Assembly: GCA_039619475.1 (NCBI GenBank)
Contig: CM077115.1
Coordinates: 511,396,815 to 511,460,814 of the forward strand
Origin: Icerya purchasi
Lineage: Eukaryota > Arthropoda > Insecta > Hemiptera > Monophlebidae
Direction of reading: 5' to 3'
Length of the DNA: 64,000 bases
The notes under the pieces were generated by a model. It was not told the DNA's origin. It was given only the letters and a program-made list of their open reading frames with translations, and did no database searches. The position numbers were made by a program, and so were the translations under genes. Positions 1-11,104 of this stretch are shown piece after piece (within the stretch, counting starts at the first letter, position 1; each line of letters starts with the position of its first letter).

Positions 1-1800
1 ATCCGATTTCCGCTGCGGCGCATTGACTCTCAAAAAGGGAAAAAAAATTAATAATAATAATACCGATTATAAGAACAACAATAAAAGGAAAGGAAGGTGA
101 TGATAAAGAAGACAGTATTATATAGTTCCACCGACCCACCAGTGGAAAAATCGATTCATTTTTATAAATTATTCTAATAGGTGTAGTATATTTTAATAAA
201 AGTTATTCGGGCAGTACGAAAATGTTCAAGCTAGAACTGAAAGAAACAAAAGTATCTTTCGCAGTAAACAAAGTATGCTTTTTCTAATCAAACTTTTGTA
301 CTTTTAATGAACGCGTTGTATAATTCAAAGAATATTTGAATAAAAAAACGACAACAACAAAAAACAAATATTAATATAAACTTGCTGACTAGTCTTGGTT
401 GCAGACAACTTGACTCTAAATTATAAATATATACCTGTTTTCTTTCTTAGTTGAATTGACTATAATCAATATATCATTTATAATAAAATAAAAAACAATA
501 AATACATAAATAATAGTAAATGAAATAAATACATTGGATTATATATTAAATAAGGAATTATAATGCGGATGTTAAATCTGTTAATAAAATTTTCTACGAT
601 GCTTAAAATTCTTTCATTTTTAATTATGTTAAAAATTTCGACATGTTTTTTCACAATTAAAAATATTCCGAAAATTTCGACTTTTCAACGTACATTTTTG
701 TTGCTTTTTGCGCATCTTATTAAGATTGATTTATTTTTGTAATCACAATGTGAATATTTTTTGGCCAGGTACTGCAGAAGTTAATTCGTATATTTTAAGA
801 TTATTATATTCGCAAATTTATATCTATGTTTATATAATAATTTTTAGGTGTATTTGTGAAAATTATGTACAACTGTTACCGAAAATAACGCAGGTTACTT
901 TTACATTATGAAACAACTTACATTTTTAACGTTTTATATACATTTCTTGTTTTCGACATTAAAAATATCTTCGTGATATATCGTGTAACAAAAAGAGACT
1001 GCTGCCGGATTTTATATTTAATTTTCATTTAATCATCAACAGTTCAACGAGACATTTTTCATGTAGTTTTTTTTTGTACGGTCCATGTGATTTCTTCTTT
1101 GTTACCATTTAAGGATTTAAATCAATAAGGAAAACGGCACGCGAATTTACAAAAGGAATTCGTTAATATCGCTTAACTGAAGAAATTTTACTTTATTAAA
1201 CCGTAGACTAGAATGAAATGGCCAATGGTGTACTGAAATTTGCTTAGCTCGATAAGTTGATGTCAATTTGATAAGCATCGACAGCTGATTCAAGGAGCGC
1301 CAATTCACGCACAATACATAAAATTTCGTCGCATCTCAAAACAACAAATCACAGACCTACCTTTCGTCAGGCAAAACCTTCGCATCTCCATCAGTAAGGG
1401 GGGAAAAAACGTATAAGAAAAAAAAACCCTTGAAACTGGAAACAGCTTGTGTACAGTCGCCGACTGACTGCAACGAAGAAAAATTACCCGTCCCATCGAC
1501 CCAGGAAGACAATAATTCCTAATTAAAAGTAATTTCTATGTAGCGACGATAATAACGTTTAAGCCAACTCGTCGTCCTCCGAGCATCGTCGGACGACGAC
1601 GACAAGCTACAAGATAAATTAATTGAAGAGTAGGAGATCGATATTGAATGATTTATTAACGCGGTTACACTGTGTGTCATTTTTACTTGCTTTTCTTCAT
1701 TAGTAAAACCGATATGATAGATAAGAAATGATGCAAGTAGACGGCGCGTGAGGTGTGGCTTTAGGGATGCCACGGCTGATAGGACAACAAAAGCAGAATT
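1..1800. other. AT-rich non-coding stretch
   Basis: No supported gene, RNA or element. The first 130 bases hold (AAT)n-like and AAC/AAG-rich simple sequence. Short frames near 708-911 and 1305-1773 are low-complexity or lack ATG starts, and are no better than chance. Confidence 0.5.
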
Positions 1801-1810
1801 CCGAAAATGA

Positions 1811-1894
1811 TATAAAAGCCGTAAGCCAAGAAGAAAATTTCTAAACTCGTCTCTCTATTAACGCAACTCCAGAGGATATAGATGGATATATAAA
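1811..1894 (+). promoter_or_regulatory. Two TATA-like boxes upstream of small ORFs
   Basis: TATAAAAG at 1811-1818 and TATATAAA at 1887-1894 match the metazoan TATA consensus. They precede a locally GC-richer leader (about 1915-1985) and then the small frames starting at 2126. No convincing insect initiator (TCAKTY) was found 25-35 bases downstream of either box, and AT-rich DNA yields such boxes by chance, so promoter function is inference. Confidence 0.25.
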
Positions 1895-2028
1895 GTCATC
1901 GTTGAGAAGGCATCGTTCCAGCGCGCACCGTGAGGGCGGGACGCGGACATCATCATCGACCGCCAGCGAAACGCATCAATCATTGCGACTGCATTTGATA
2001 GCGGTAACCAACTCCCAACTAACAGTCA

Positions 2029-2058
2029 GCAGAAAGTAAGCAGAAAGTAAGCAGAAAG
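2029..2058 (+). repeat. 11-bp tandem repeat carrying duplicated splice-donor motifs
   Basis: GCAGAAAGTAA occurs at 2029-2039 and 2040-2050, followed by a partial third unit to 2058. Each full unit contains AAA|GTAAGC, a near-consensus 5' splice site, so two alternative donors 11 bases apart are possible. Purine-rich GAGA-type sequence follows to about 2115. Confidence 0.6.
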
Positions 2059-2125
2059 AGCGAGAGACAAAGAAATAACGAGAGAGAGAGATTTAGAGAG
2101 AGAAATTTGGAAGGAGAACGCCAAA

Positions 2126-2347
2126 ATGCAGGAGTCGTCTCATCAGCTCCGCCGGTACACTGATGTGCATGAAGAAGCCATTTATTTTCCAAAGTCGTCG
2201 CCGGTTTTTATTTGCACAACGTCTAACGTGATCGGTTCAGCAATCGGCTACGGTTTATCGAAACTTTTAGCCGGTTCTTCGACTTTGACTGGAGCATCGT
2301 ACGTGATCTTCATTTACATCGAATTAAGAATTAAGCTAAATCGATGA
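2126..2347 (+). CDS. Candidate small ORF or first exon (73 codons)
   Basis: An ATG frame with an insect-like start context (CCAAAATGC) follows a purine-rich leader and the TATA-like boxes. It begins MQESSHQLRR and contains a small/hydrophobic patch, SNVIGSAIGYGLSKLLAG. The TGA at 2345-2347 overlaps the ATG of the next frame in ATGA fashion. A GTACGT donor-like site lies inside it near 2299, so the tail could be intronic. I do not recognise the protein, and 73 codons is within chance length for this DNA. The combination of leader, start context and arrangement makes it one of the better candidates here. It could be a real short exon, a microprotein or chance. Confidence 0.28.
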   Translation: MQESSHQLRRYTDVHEEAIYFPKSSPVFICTTSNVIGSAIGYGLSKLLAGSSTLTGASYVIFIYIELRIKLNR

Positions 2348-2559
2348 AGCATTCGACGATAACGACAACAACGCCGACAAAATGGCAAAATCTAGCCCGC
2401 TTTTTCTATCGTTATCGCGATCGCAAATTAGTGTATTTCCCTCGAAGTGCGGAATTCGCGACACCGCAATCTCGGTATCACCGCGGTTCGTTAGTAATCT
2501 CAGTGGCAACAGTCAGAATAGCGGTTGAAATTTTGCGGTCGCCTTTGAAAAAAAAATAA
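2344..2559 (+). CDS. Candidate second small ORF (71 codons) before AATAAA
   Basis: The ATG frame overlaps the preceding stop by four bases. The product would be basic and Thr/Arg-rich, ending in a lysine run coded by an A tract. An AATAAA-type signal sits at the end of the frame (about 2556-2561). The frame is GC-richer than its surroundings (CGCGATCG- and CCGCGG-type words). No domain is recognised. It may be an exon continuation rather than a separate cistron. Confidence 0.22.
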   Translation: MKHSTITTTTPTKWQNLARFFYRYRDRKLVYFPRSAEFATPQSRYHRGSLVISVATVRIAVEILRSPLKKK

Positions 2560-2862
2560 TAAATCCGTACACTAATTTTGACAGAAAAAGTGCTCTGAAA
2601 AGCCGAACGCGGTGATAATAATCGTGGTAAATCAAACTTAGATAATTTACTATTAACATTTCACTCGCGGAGTAATGTGTGAACAGTGGACAAAAAATGA
2701 CGATTCTGAAGCCAAATTTTATACGTAGCACATCCAACATTTCGCAAGCATGCGAGGGACATTTGTTCATAAATGTATGTACAATATGCACGTAAAATAA
2801 CACATTCGTCAGGAACACGCTACGTGATTTCTGTTTGCGAATGTAAAGTCTGAAGACGGTGG

Positions 2863-2893
<31 letters not shown>

Positions 2894-3570
2894 GAGAACC
2901 ATAATCGAAATCAGTTTTTTCAAAAATAAAAGAGGTTTTATTGAATTACACCGCGAATTATTTTCTTATAATGCGAATGACACAAATTAACTAGAAATAT
3001 GCGTGAAAATAAATTTAAAATAATCGTATTTATTGTTTTTGGAAAATAATGCATTTCTTTTATGTCGCTGTTACAAAAAAAAAAAAAAAAAACAAAAAAA
3101 AACGTCGACTGAAAATCTTTAATTACGGTAACGAAAATACGTATATTGAAAATTTTAATTAACTTCTTCGTTTTAATCTGTAAAGCGTTGAATTTCGTTA
3201 TAGATTTTACTGAGCACATACCAAATTCAAAATTTACACTTCCCCTTAAAATCATGGAGTCTTCTACCGTACACATAGGTACAAGCTTAATGTTCTCATT
3301 CAGGCTTATTAAGATCTACACTTATTCACAGTAATTGTGTACATATATATTATTCATAGGTCGGGGATAATGTGAAGAAAACCCCTTTTTACCAAGAAAT
3401 TGCTACGAAAAAAAAAGCTGTAACGAATGAAATTTACTCTTCTATAGGCATTATAAAAGAGTTGGGAAGTTCAGATCCCACAAAGGAGTCCATTGAGTTA
3501 TACATATGTCATATATTTACAAACTTCAAGGGAATCATACGCCAATCACCTTATTATAACTAATTCTTAT
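2560..3570. other. Non-coding, homopolymer-rich stretch
   Basis: Contains T29 at 2865-2893 and an A tract near 3077-3093. The apparent frames on both strands here owe much of their length to those tracts (poly-Lys or poly-Phe). Nothing else supported. Confidence 0.5.
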
Positions 3571-3578
3571 TTTTAACC

Positions 3579-4490
3579 GACTTCAAAAAAAGGAGGAGGT
3601 TCTCAATTCGACTTATGTTTTTTTTATTTATTTTTTATTTTTATGTGTGTTACCTCAGAACTTTCTTCTAGGTAAACCGATTTTGATGATTCTTCTTTTA
3701 TTTAAATGATGGTACTTCTCATGTGGTCCCATTTAAATTTGATCAAGATCTGACCGGTAGTTTTTGAATTATCCTTGATAATGCGGGATATTGAAGCTTT
3801 TTGAATGCTTTTCATTCATGATTGGTTTCACCGTCGGGTTAGATTTAGCTTCGTTTTTTTTTTTAATTTTTTTTTTTTTCATTCAAGACTATTTGCTAAA
3901 TTATCATGGAAATGTAGTTTTGGATGTTTTTACCGTGGAAATACAGTTCAAAATAAAAAAAATCGATTGTTTTCAAGTATAAAATATAGAGAATAATGTG
4001 GGAAAAAATTGATTTTTAACAAAAAAAAATTCAAATATAACGCTAAAAATTGTATAATAAAATGCTTTTTTACAAAAAATAAATACCGATACTTGAAGGT
4101 TTATTATAAAAATTTAAAAATGCACTAAAAAGTAAAAAATAATTACTCCCGATAAGAAAATATACATCAGAGTGATATAACACTTTATACAACACTAGAT
4201 ACTTTAATTAGAGTCGGCATCAAATTCATATTAAAATAATAATAAAAACTGCATTAAATGTTCATTAAATTGTTCCAGATATTGTAATATGAATTTGATG
4301 CCGACTCTAATTAAGGTATCCAGTGTTGTATAAGAATTACAATAATATCACCACTTAATATGTCACTCTGAAATATATGTTCTTATCGGGAGTAATTATT
4401 TTTTACTTTTTAGTGCATTTTTATTAAATTTTTATAATAAACCTTGAAATATCGGTATTTATTTTTTGTAAAAAAACATTTTATTATAAA
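3579..4490 (+). mobile_element. Hairpin-ended non-autonomous element, copy A
   Basis: It starts at ACCGACTTCAAAAAAAGGAG, a head I believe is a widely dispersed insect repeat (from memory, not checked). A non-coding body follows, then a large imperfect hairpin: arm about 4060-4237, loop about 4238-4278, arm about 4279-4488. Both arms carry the AGAGTCGGCATCAAATTCAT word and its complement, and CTCCCGATAAG/CTTATCGGGAG. A reverse-oriented relative lies at 50555-51689, sharing head, body and hairpin. No coding capacity was seen. Superfamily unassigned; the ends are approximate. Confidence 0.75.
4060..4488. repeat. Imperfect inverted repeat (arms about 180-210 bp)
   Basis: Terminal foldback of copy A. 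The arms diverge by scattered substitutions and small indels, for example ACAACACTAGATAC against GTATCCAGTGTTGT. This implies some age since they were identical. Confidence 0.85.
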
Positions 4491-4499
4491 TTAAAATAT

Positions 4500-5870
4500 T
4501 TGTAACCACTCTCATTTCAAGACCACATTTAGTTTGTAGCTCGGTTTACCGGTAGTGCTTGCTTTTTTGTAATTTTCTGCCCTTACCTTTTCATTAACAG
4601 TTAATCATTATTACGTGCATTACTTCATTGTCGCTAGAACACGTTTAACTTAAATTACCACCGCATTATCACTCTACTTAAATACTAGTACTATATACTG
4701 TTCTTGTGCAAATGATTTTCCGTGCACTCGACAAACTGGAGCTATAATCGCTGCGAAGGTAACGTTTAAACAGTTACGTTATATCTTCCGATTGAAAATT
4801 CGAGATGATTTTCGAATAGTACACGAAATATGAGTTAGTAAAAGAGGAGCGATAACAGTTGAACTGCACGATAATTGATTCGCACATGCGACACTTCACA
4901 GCGTCAACAACTCGACTAAATGGGCACCCTGCGTAACTGTAGAAGGATTTTTTATCGTCAAGAACTTGAAACTCACTCAAACGTTCGTTCGTATTTGTTG
5001 TTTGAAAAGTTAATATCGATTAATAATTCGTAAAAAAAGAACGGATTTTAAACATAAAATGCATTCCGTATTGTAACCTTAATTACGACGTTTTTTCTTT
5101 TTTTTGTTTTTGGCAAGTATAATAAGAGAGAAGAACTGAAAAAATTACAACATAATTTCATTAGAAATTGATTGGGGGAATGAATGAACACAGATTATTA
5201 TTATTATTATTATTATTATTATAGGATGATTAAAAAGAGAGTAGCTTTAAAAGTTGGTAATTGAATGTTTTTCATAGGAGAGAGCATTCAACATCACAGA
5301 TTTGCCTGAAACACTCGCGAATGAAGAAAAAGGCAAAAAAGACAAAAAAAATTTAAAACAAATAAGAAGAGATAATGATTAAAACGAAAAACAACATAGA
5401 AGAGACAACGTAGAATGGCAGAGGTTTTCAGTGCGTGCCAGATCAAGGTTGAGGAGGCAAATTTTACTAAATAAAAAAAAAAATACCACTCGGGGGATAG
5501 CGTAAATTTTTTGGAGAATAAAGTTGAAACAGTAAAGGACGATTGAAATTTTATAAGGAACTAACGTCAATTTGAGCGCAACTGTCTCTAACTCCAATAA
5601 GGAATTGACAGAAGAAAAAAAAGGAAATAAATGAGTTTCGATGGGGATTTTAAGTGATTGTTGGAACGTAAGATTTGAATGACATGTTTTTTTAAGTCAA
5701 AAATTAATTACGACTTATGATTGTTGTAGAGCGGAGACGAAAGTGAGCTGTGGATTCTGCAGGCTGAAAATAAAATGAAAAGAAGCGAGTTAGAAGCCAC
5801 AATATATTAGTGTGAGAGGGAAGGAGAAACAAATTAGAATTTAATACTAGTAAGTAAAAGATGATGAAGT
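4500..5870. other. Non-coding stretch with (TTA)n
   Basis: An (ATT)n microsatellite is at 5194-5222. From about 5240 the plus strand becomes A/G-rich, leading into the LINE remnant at 5.9-6.2 kb. This may be its decayed 3' flank, but no motif proves that. Confidence 0.45.
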
Positions 5871-5879
5871 AGGAATGAT

Positions 5880-6210
5880 CGCCGCGGATAGAAGTGGAAG
5901 AATAAACGAAGCATTATATGGAGCGAGTAAACCAAGATTCAGGAGTTGCCTCTAAAGGTGGGAGCGTTCTATGGATATAGCCACACACATTTGAAAATGT
6001 GATTTGTATTGCAGAGTAAATCAGAATCATCAGGGTGAAAAGAACGAAAAGGAAAAGAGGACATAGAACAACGAAAAGAGCTATGGTCAAGGTAAAGCCT
6101 GCAGATACAAAGGATAAGAAAGCGCGAAAGATGAGGGAAGTCGTAATACCAAGGATAAGAAAGAGAGTGGATTTGGATATCACGATAAAATAATTCTGGA
6201 TTAGAGAATA
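5880..6210 (-). mobile_element. LINE ORF2 3'-end remnant, copy 1
   Basis: Minus-strand codons at 6013-5987 read CNTNHIFKC, followed by VWLYP and a stop. This fits the C-x3-(N/D)H-h-h-F-x-C-P signature near the C-terminus of ORF2 in several non-LTR retrotransposon clades (Jockey/CR1/R1-like proteins end this way). One residue is lost between F and C. Upstream codons encode the hydrophobic/basic run usual before the motif. The copy has stops and frameshifts, so it is dead. The purine-rich plus strand is a side effect of Phe/Leu/Ser-rich coding on the minus strand. Confidence 0.5.
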
Positions 6211-7265
6211 AAAAGGGATAAATATCGTAACATCGTCTACGATGACATTACAAGCCCATTTATAACCTTTTTTTCTGTTCTTAATTTAGCCATCTTTAAA
6301 TAACCTCATCTTTATTCCCTTTATGCATTTTTTCGTGTTCAGATTTGTTCAGATCTACATATTTGTTTCGTTAGTATTTTGTAGGTGCATAAACATTATC
6401 TCTGTTTTTGATTTAAAAAAAAAAAAAAAGAAAAAAAAATGCTTTAAACTACGATAAGTGTACCGTTATGAGAAAAGCCACGTTAGCGAAAGAAACTATT
6501 TTTATTTGAATAATAAATTTTGGTTTTTAAAATTTTTGCTTACATATTTCTTCGGATGTACTCTCAGTGCGGGTAGTTGTTTTCAAATATTAATACATTT
6601 GACTACAAAAAATATTTACTGCACCACAGCCGCGTATCATTAATATTAAAGACGAAAAATATTGAAAAAAAATTTAATAATAATCCGGAAAATGTGCTGA
6701 AATTGTGAAATTAAAAACTAATCCAGACTTATTTAGTACAATAAAAGAATACGTGATCAAACCTGTAGCAATAATATCGTTACAGATCAGTTAGTAAAAC
6801 TTTGCGTATAAGTCCGCGAGCGTAACTATATGGTTTAATTTACACAGGAGATGATTCATCTGTACAAACATCTTACAGGTCAAGTCGGGGTGTCTGAGGC
6901 CACCATTTTCTGAAACCTGCACTCAAATTTGCAGACACAACCACACGTGTCCGTACTTTCTGTATTAATATTTGTTTTTAGTATATTTATTTTATTTAAT
7001 TCTTTTATATAATTTATTTATTATATAGAATCTATAACCACAAAATGTGTTCGATGGAAATAGTGAAAATATGTGAAAAGTTCTGTACGATGAATATAGA
7101 AGTATCAAAATAAAGAATTCTAACAAAACAGGCTTAATGTTAAAAATATCAAGTAAGCCTCGCAGTTTTAAAATATAAGTATTTTTTGAAACAAAATAAA
7201 TAAAGATGTACAGATTAATATAATGTAATATATAATGATATATTTTCACCCCCCCCCCCCCACGC

Positions 7266-7298
<33 letters not shown>

Positions 7299-7640
7299 TA
7301 TATATACACACACACAAATTAATTTTAATTCATGAAAAATAAATAAAATATACAAACCGTCGATGCATTTTAAAAGTAGAAATCATTGTAACCGACTGTT
7401 TCGGCTCATCTGCAGTTATAGTTAATTACTCAAATAGTATTATCGATTATGTTTACAGAACCGTATGCTAATTGTACTGTGGTCACGGTCAGACTCTGCC
7501 GTTCGAAACCGGTCAGTTATTTGTACTTTTATAATATAATGATGGTTTGTAAATTTCATTTAATGAATTAAAATTAAAAAGATACATAATTTTAAAAAAT
7601 TACTTTACGCGGCTTTTCACGAATTTCAAAAGATAAAAGT
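6211..7640. other. AT-rich non-coding stretch with C13 and TA/CA tracts
   Basis: A13 near 6416-6428 and C13 at 7249-7261, followed at once by (TA)n/(CA)n to about 7316. No gene supported. Confidence 0.5.
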
Positions 7641-7648
7641 AGGTAATC

Positions 7649-7981
7649 TCAACTTTCGCTTCTCAAATACTCTTCTATTTTACAATCAACCAGTTTAACG
7701 AGTCTCAAAATTTCCATCGCAGTTCTTTGACTGTAAGTAGGTGTGAAGAACAGCTGCAATCTTACAATTAGGGTTTTTACAGAATCAAATTTATTTCTAG
7801 TGATCTCAAAAATACCTTCCATGTCTGTACTAAAATTCCAAATGTATCTTCTAGGATACACCACATAAACTTGAAAAAAGCACAAATAATTGAAGTACAT
7901 CGGACAACAATTGATCATGCTTCCCATCAATACTGCCGATGCAGTTTGGGGAACTGCTATTTTTTCATTTTTGCTTTTCAA
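7649..7981 (-). CDS. Uncharacterised open frame, 110 codons, doubtful
   Basis: A minus-strand frame of mixed hydrophobic and charged composition (for example MEGIFEITRNKFDSVKTLIV), ending TGA. There is no ATG at its open end; internal methionines exist. The adjacent frame upstream on the same strand (8254-7997) is also hydrophobic. The pattern loosely resembles loop and membrane segments of insect chemoreceptors, but no diagnostic residues are visible and the length is near chance expectation. Confidence 0.15.
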   Translation of the reverse strand: MKSKNEKIAVPQTASAVLMGSMINCCPMYFNYLCFFQVYVVYPRRYIWNFSTDMEGIFEITRNKFDSVKTLIVRLQLFFTPTYSQRTAMEILRLVKLVDCKIEEYLRSES

Positions 7982-8699
7982 ATATCCCCGTGAAGTTTAG
8001 ACAGTGATTAAAATCGAAATAATAGACGTACAAAGATTAATTACATTAGAGTGAGGCATTTGCAGCCACGGTTCGCATTCGTGCTTAAAAATTCGCTGAA
8101 ATTTTGCGTCACCTAAACATATGCAAGGCTTAAATAATTGAGACCCGATGTTGTTGAGAAAAAAAGGTAATAAACTAATTTCCAGTATTTTCGTTCTATA
8201 GAGGAAAACCAGGTTGCAGACGCTAGAAGGCAACAATATACACGTCACCGCCAAGTGATAGCAGCAAGCACATGATATATAACTATTTCGCCAGAAAAAA
8301 AAAAAATAATATAAATTTCATGCAATATTTTAAATCGTATATTTAAATCAAAATTTCGTAAATTATCTTAAAACTTTTCTCCAAATGGAACTATTTCAAT
8401 GTAATTATTTGAATTATTTATAATATATCAATTTCAGTAATCAAACTTTTCTCTACTAGTTTTTATTAAAAATGATTTATTAACATATTGAAAATTATCA
8501 GCATAAGAATTACAAACAAAAACGATTTATTATACGTCTTATCGAGAAGTAATAAATACTTTTATATTCATAGATTTCATATTTCAAATTACAAACGGGG
8601 AATATAATATTTTCTTTTTATAGCCTTTCATTTAACTCGGTTTGTCATTCTGTCTGTCTGGAGAGAATCTTGCGAACGAATTTCACCTCCTTCCGGATG

Positions 8700-9135
8700 A
8701 ATTAAAAAATTGTCCTTTTGTAGAAATGCTTGTAATACAATATTATGCAACATCTGGAGTTTCAGCTTTAAAATTAGACCCTCGGGGTGCCGAAAGCTCG
8801 AAATTTTGGAAAACATTTTTTTTCTTCTTTTCCGGGCATGTGATATGTTATTGGAAAGATCGTTATTTGTCGAAAACAAAACCATATTTTATTTCTTTAA
8901 TGAAACTTCCGAAGTTTACGAAAAGTTCAAAAAAGCGCGAGATCTAACATGTAGCTCCCTCTTTGCGACGCGAATATTATAGCTAAAAATGTTGAACCTT
9001 CGGTTTGGAACATCTAGGTTTCCAACTTAAAAATTAGCTCCTCGGGGCTTCGAAAACTCGAATTTTGGAAAAAATATTTTTTTTCCCGGTAATGCGATAT
9101 ATCAATGGAAAGATCGCTATTAGTCAAACATTGTG
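8700..9135 (+). repeat. Two diverged direct repeats, period about 260 bp
   Basis: The CTCGGGGTGCCGAAAGCTCG block near 8782 recurs as CTCGGGGCTTCGAAAACTCG near 9042. Each is followed by ATTTTGGAAAA, a T run, CCGG, and then TGGAAAGATCG(T/C)TAT. The unit is non-coding and probably a fragment of a dispersed repeat organised in tandem. A TCTGTCTGTCTGG word precedes it at 8649. Confidence 0.65.
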
Positions 9136-9361
9136 TTTTATGTGCTGAGGATTCCGTATGTATTGTATGAAAAACAAAAGACAATACAATTGAAAGAATG
9201 CAATCCATTATTTAATAATAAAATGTGACACAAATTTCTGCAAATGTCCTATAATCAAGATATTGAATAAAATAAAGCAAAATAAAATACAATTCTAAAT
9301 TTATTGTTTTTTATTGAAATACACAGTAAAAAGTCCAGACTAAAAAATAAAGAAAACTTTT

Positions 9362-9752
9362 TAAAAATATCCTTTTATTTATGCACCAAAAAGAAGTAAA
9401 AAATAACTTTATTAGCGTGCGACTACCAGATACGCATCTTAACATTAAAATCTGAAACTACAAAATACTATTCTGAAAAATAAAAGCGGGGGCCGCAGAT
9501 TAATAATTAAATATTAATATTACAATACATCCTAAGCCAAAACTAAAATCACTATTTAATGTTGTTCCATTGTTGTGCATCACAATATCACACACACACC
9601 GAATATTTTTGTAACTGCGGCCCCCGCTTTTATTTTTCAGAATAGTATTTTGTAGTTTCAGATTTTAATATTAAGACATGCGTATCTGATAGTCGCACAC
9701 TAATAAAGTTATTTTGTACTTCTTTTTGGTGCATAAATAAAAGGCTATTTTT
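9362..9752. mobile_element. Foldback element with ~138-bp arms
   Basis: Arm 9362-9499 is nearly the reverse complement of arm 9615-9752; both include GCGGGGGCCGCAG and the GCACCAAAAAGAAGTA word. A 115-base AT-rich, CA-containing spacer separates them. The arms differ at only a few positions (for example CTACCAGATACGCAT against ATGCGTATCTGATAG), so it is younger than the 4-kb hairpin. No coding capacity; a palindromic MITE is the likeliest class. Ends and target duplication were not resolved. Confidence 0.8.
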
Positions 9753-9759
9753 AAAAAAA

Positions 9760-10940
9760 AAAAATTATTTTTTTTATTGTTATTGATCATCGTTGTTGTT
9801 ATTATTAATAAATAATTAAATCGATGTAACTTTGCAATCGTTAAGTTCATCGTTTAACCAAAAAATGTTAAAAATTAGCCTCGAAATTGTAATAAGCGAA
9901 ACTTTCTTGTTCCATCCTTTTCCAAGCGCTTCTCTTTATTCTTAATTCGCTTTTTAAGTTAGCAGAGATGAAAAATTGCACAAGAACGGATCAGCAAAGG
10001 ATTGCGGCCCACCCTGTTTGCCAAGATGTACACTGCTCCGTTTGATTGCATTAACGCAGCAGCTTGAAATATTTGCAAAACTCTTTCCTACTCGCCTGAG
10101 CAGTTAATAAAGTTAAAACTTCTACTTTGGATTCGAACATAATCATCTGACTCCAACTTTGCCCTCAACGGCTTTTCAAATTTTTCCCCGTTTTCTTTCG
10201 CCAGAATCGCTTTCGTTTAAAATACAATTTTCGACATTCCGAATGCGCGCACAAGTCGTAAATGATCACCCGATTTAAACTTTTTGAATAATTTTGCAAG
10301 CGTCTAATTAAAAAAAAAAAGAAAAAAGGCGGATAGTCTAACGCTTTTCCAAATGGACTTTATACAGGGCTCCATTAGCATACTCGCTCGAATACAGTAC
10401 TTAAATTTTTCCAGTGCAGTAGAGTCAATATTTCGCTTATTTCAAAGCGCAAAGCAAAAAATTAAGAGGACAAATGAATAAAGAAGGAGTAGGACCGACG
10501 AAAGCCTGCTCACTAGCAATGGAGGTTAAAAAGGCAAGAAGATCTACCGAAGAAGAATGCAAGTGCGGAAGCATAGACATACAAACGGAATATGCACGTT
10601 TTCGTCGCACATAAGAAGAGATTGACGTACAACGGTAACTGTGAAGAGTTGTACTCTTTTTACTTTAAAACGCAAAATCTGTGAAATGTTCGCACATTTG
10701 GGACGGCTGATTTTTATTTATTCGTATAATCCCAAACGTTTCAATGTAATAATTATAAGTATTTTACTGCCGCAAACCGCACTATATTATAAATGTAAAC
10801 AATTTTAAAAAATGACCCTTAACATTCGGTTACTGATGTTATATTTTTCTGCTACATGAACGACATATGACATTCAACAATACCCAAAAATAAATAACAT
10901 AATCTAGACTGTAAAAAACATTAAAAAACATTTTAAAACA
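9760..10940. other. Non-coding stretch downstream (minus sense) of the piggyBac relic
   Basis: No supported gene. I looked here on the minus strand for the cysteine-rich C-terminus expected of piggyBac transposase and did not find it, so the relic seems truncated at the palindrome. Confidence 0.4.
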
Positions 10941-10950
10941 TTAAAAAATG

Positions 10951-11095
10951 AACCATATAAAACATTAAATATAATAATAAATTAGTCCGACCGGTTTCGT
11001 CAATTGTTTGACATATTTAGAGTCCAGGAATATGTCGAACAATTGACGAAACCTGTCGGACTAATTTATTATTATATTTAATGTTTTATATGGTT
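10951..11095. repeat. Near-perfect palindrome, 67-bp arms, 11-base loop
   Basis: Arm 10951-11017 pairs with 11029-11095, with very few mismatches (CCGACCGGTTTCG against CGAAACCTGTCGG). The loop is TAGAGTCCAGG. It sits directly against the 3' side of the piggyBac coding relic, where the reading frame is lost. It could be a short palindromic MITE or a replication-type inverted duplication. Confidence 0.85.
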
Positions 11096-11104
11096 CTTTT
11101 TTTG

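Noticed and set aside
2513..2923. 136-codon minus-strand frame
   Set aside because: Poly-lysine from the T29 tract inflates its length; the rest has no protein character.
7649..8254. Possible gustatory or odorant receptor fragments on the minus strand
   Set aside because: Hydrophobic composition only; no family-specific C-terminal motif, and two unconnected frames.
10430..10640. Purine-rich block as another LINE stub or the piggyBac C-terminus
   Set aside because: Neither the H-h-h-F-x-C signature nor a cysteine-rich tail could be read in any frame.
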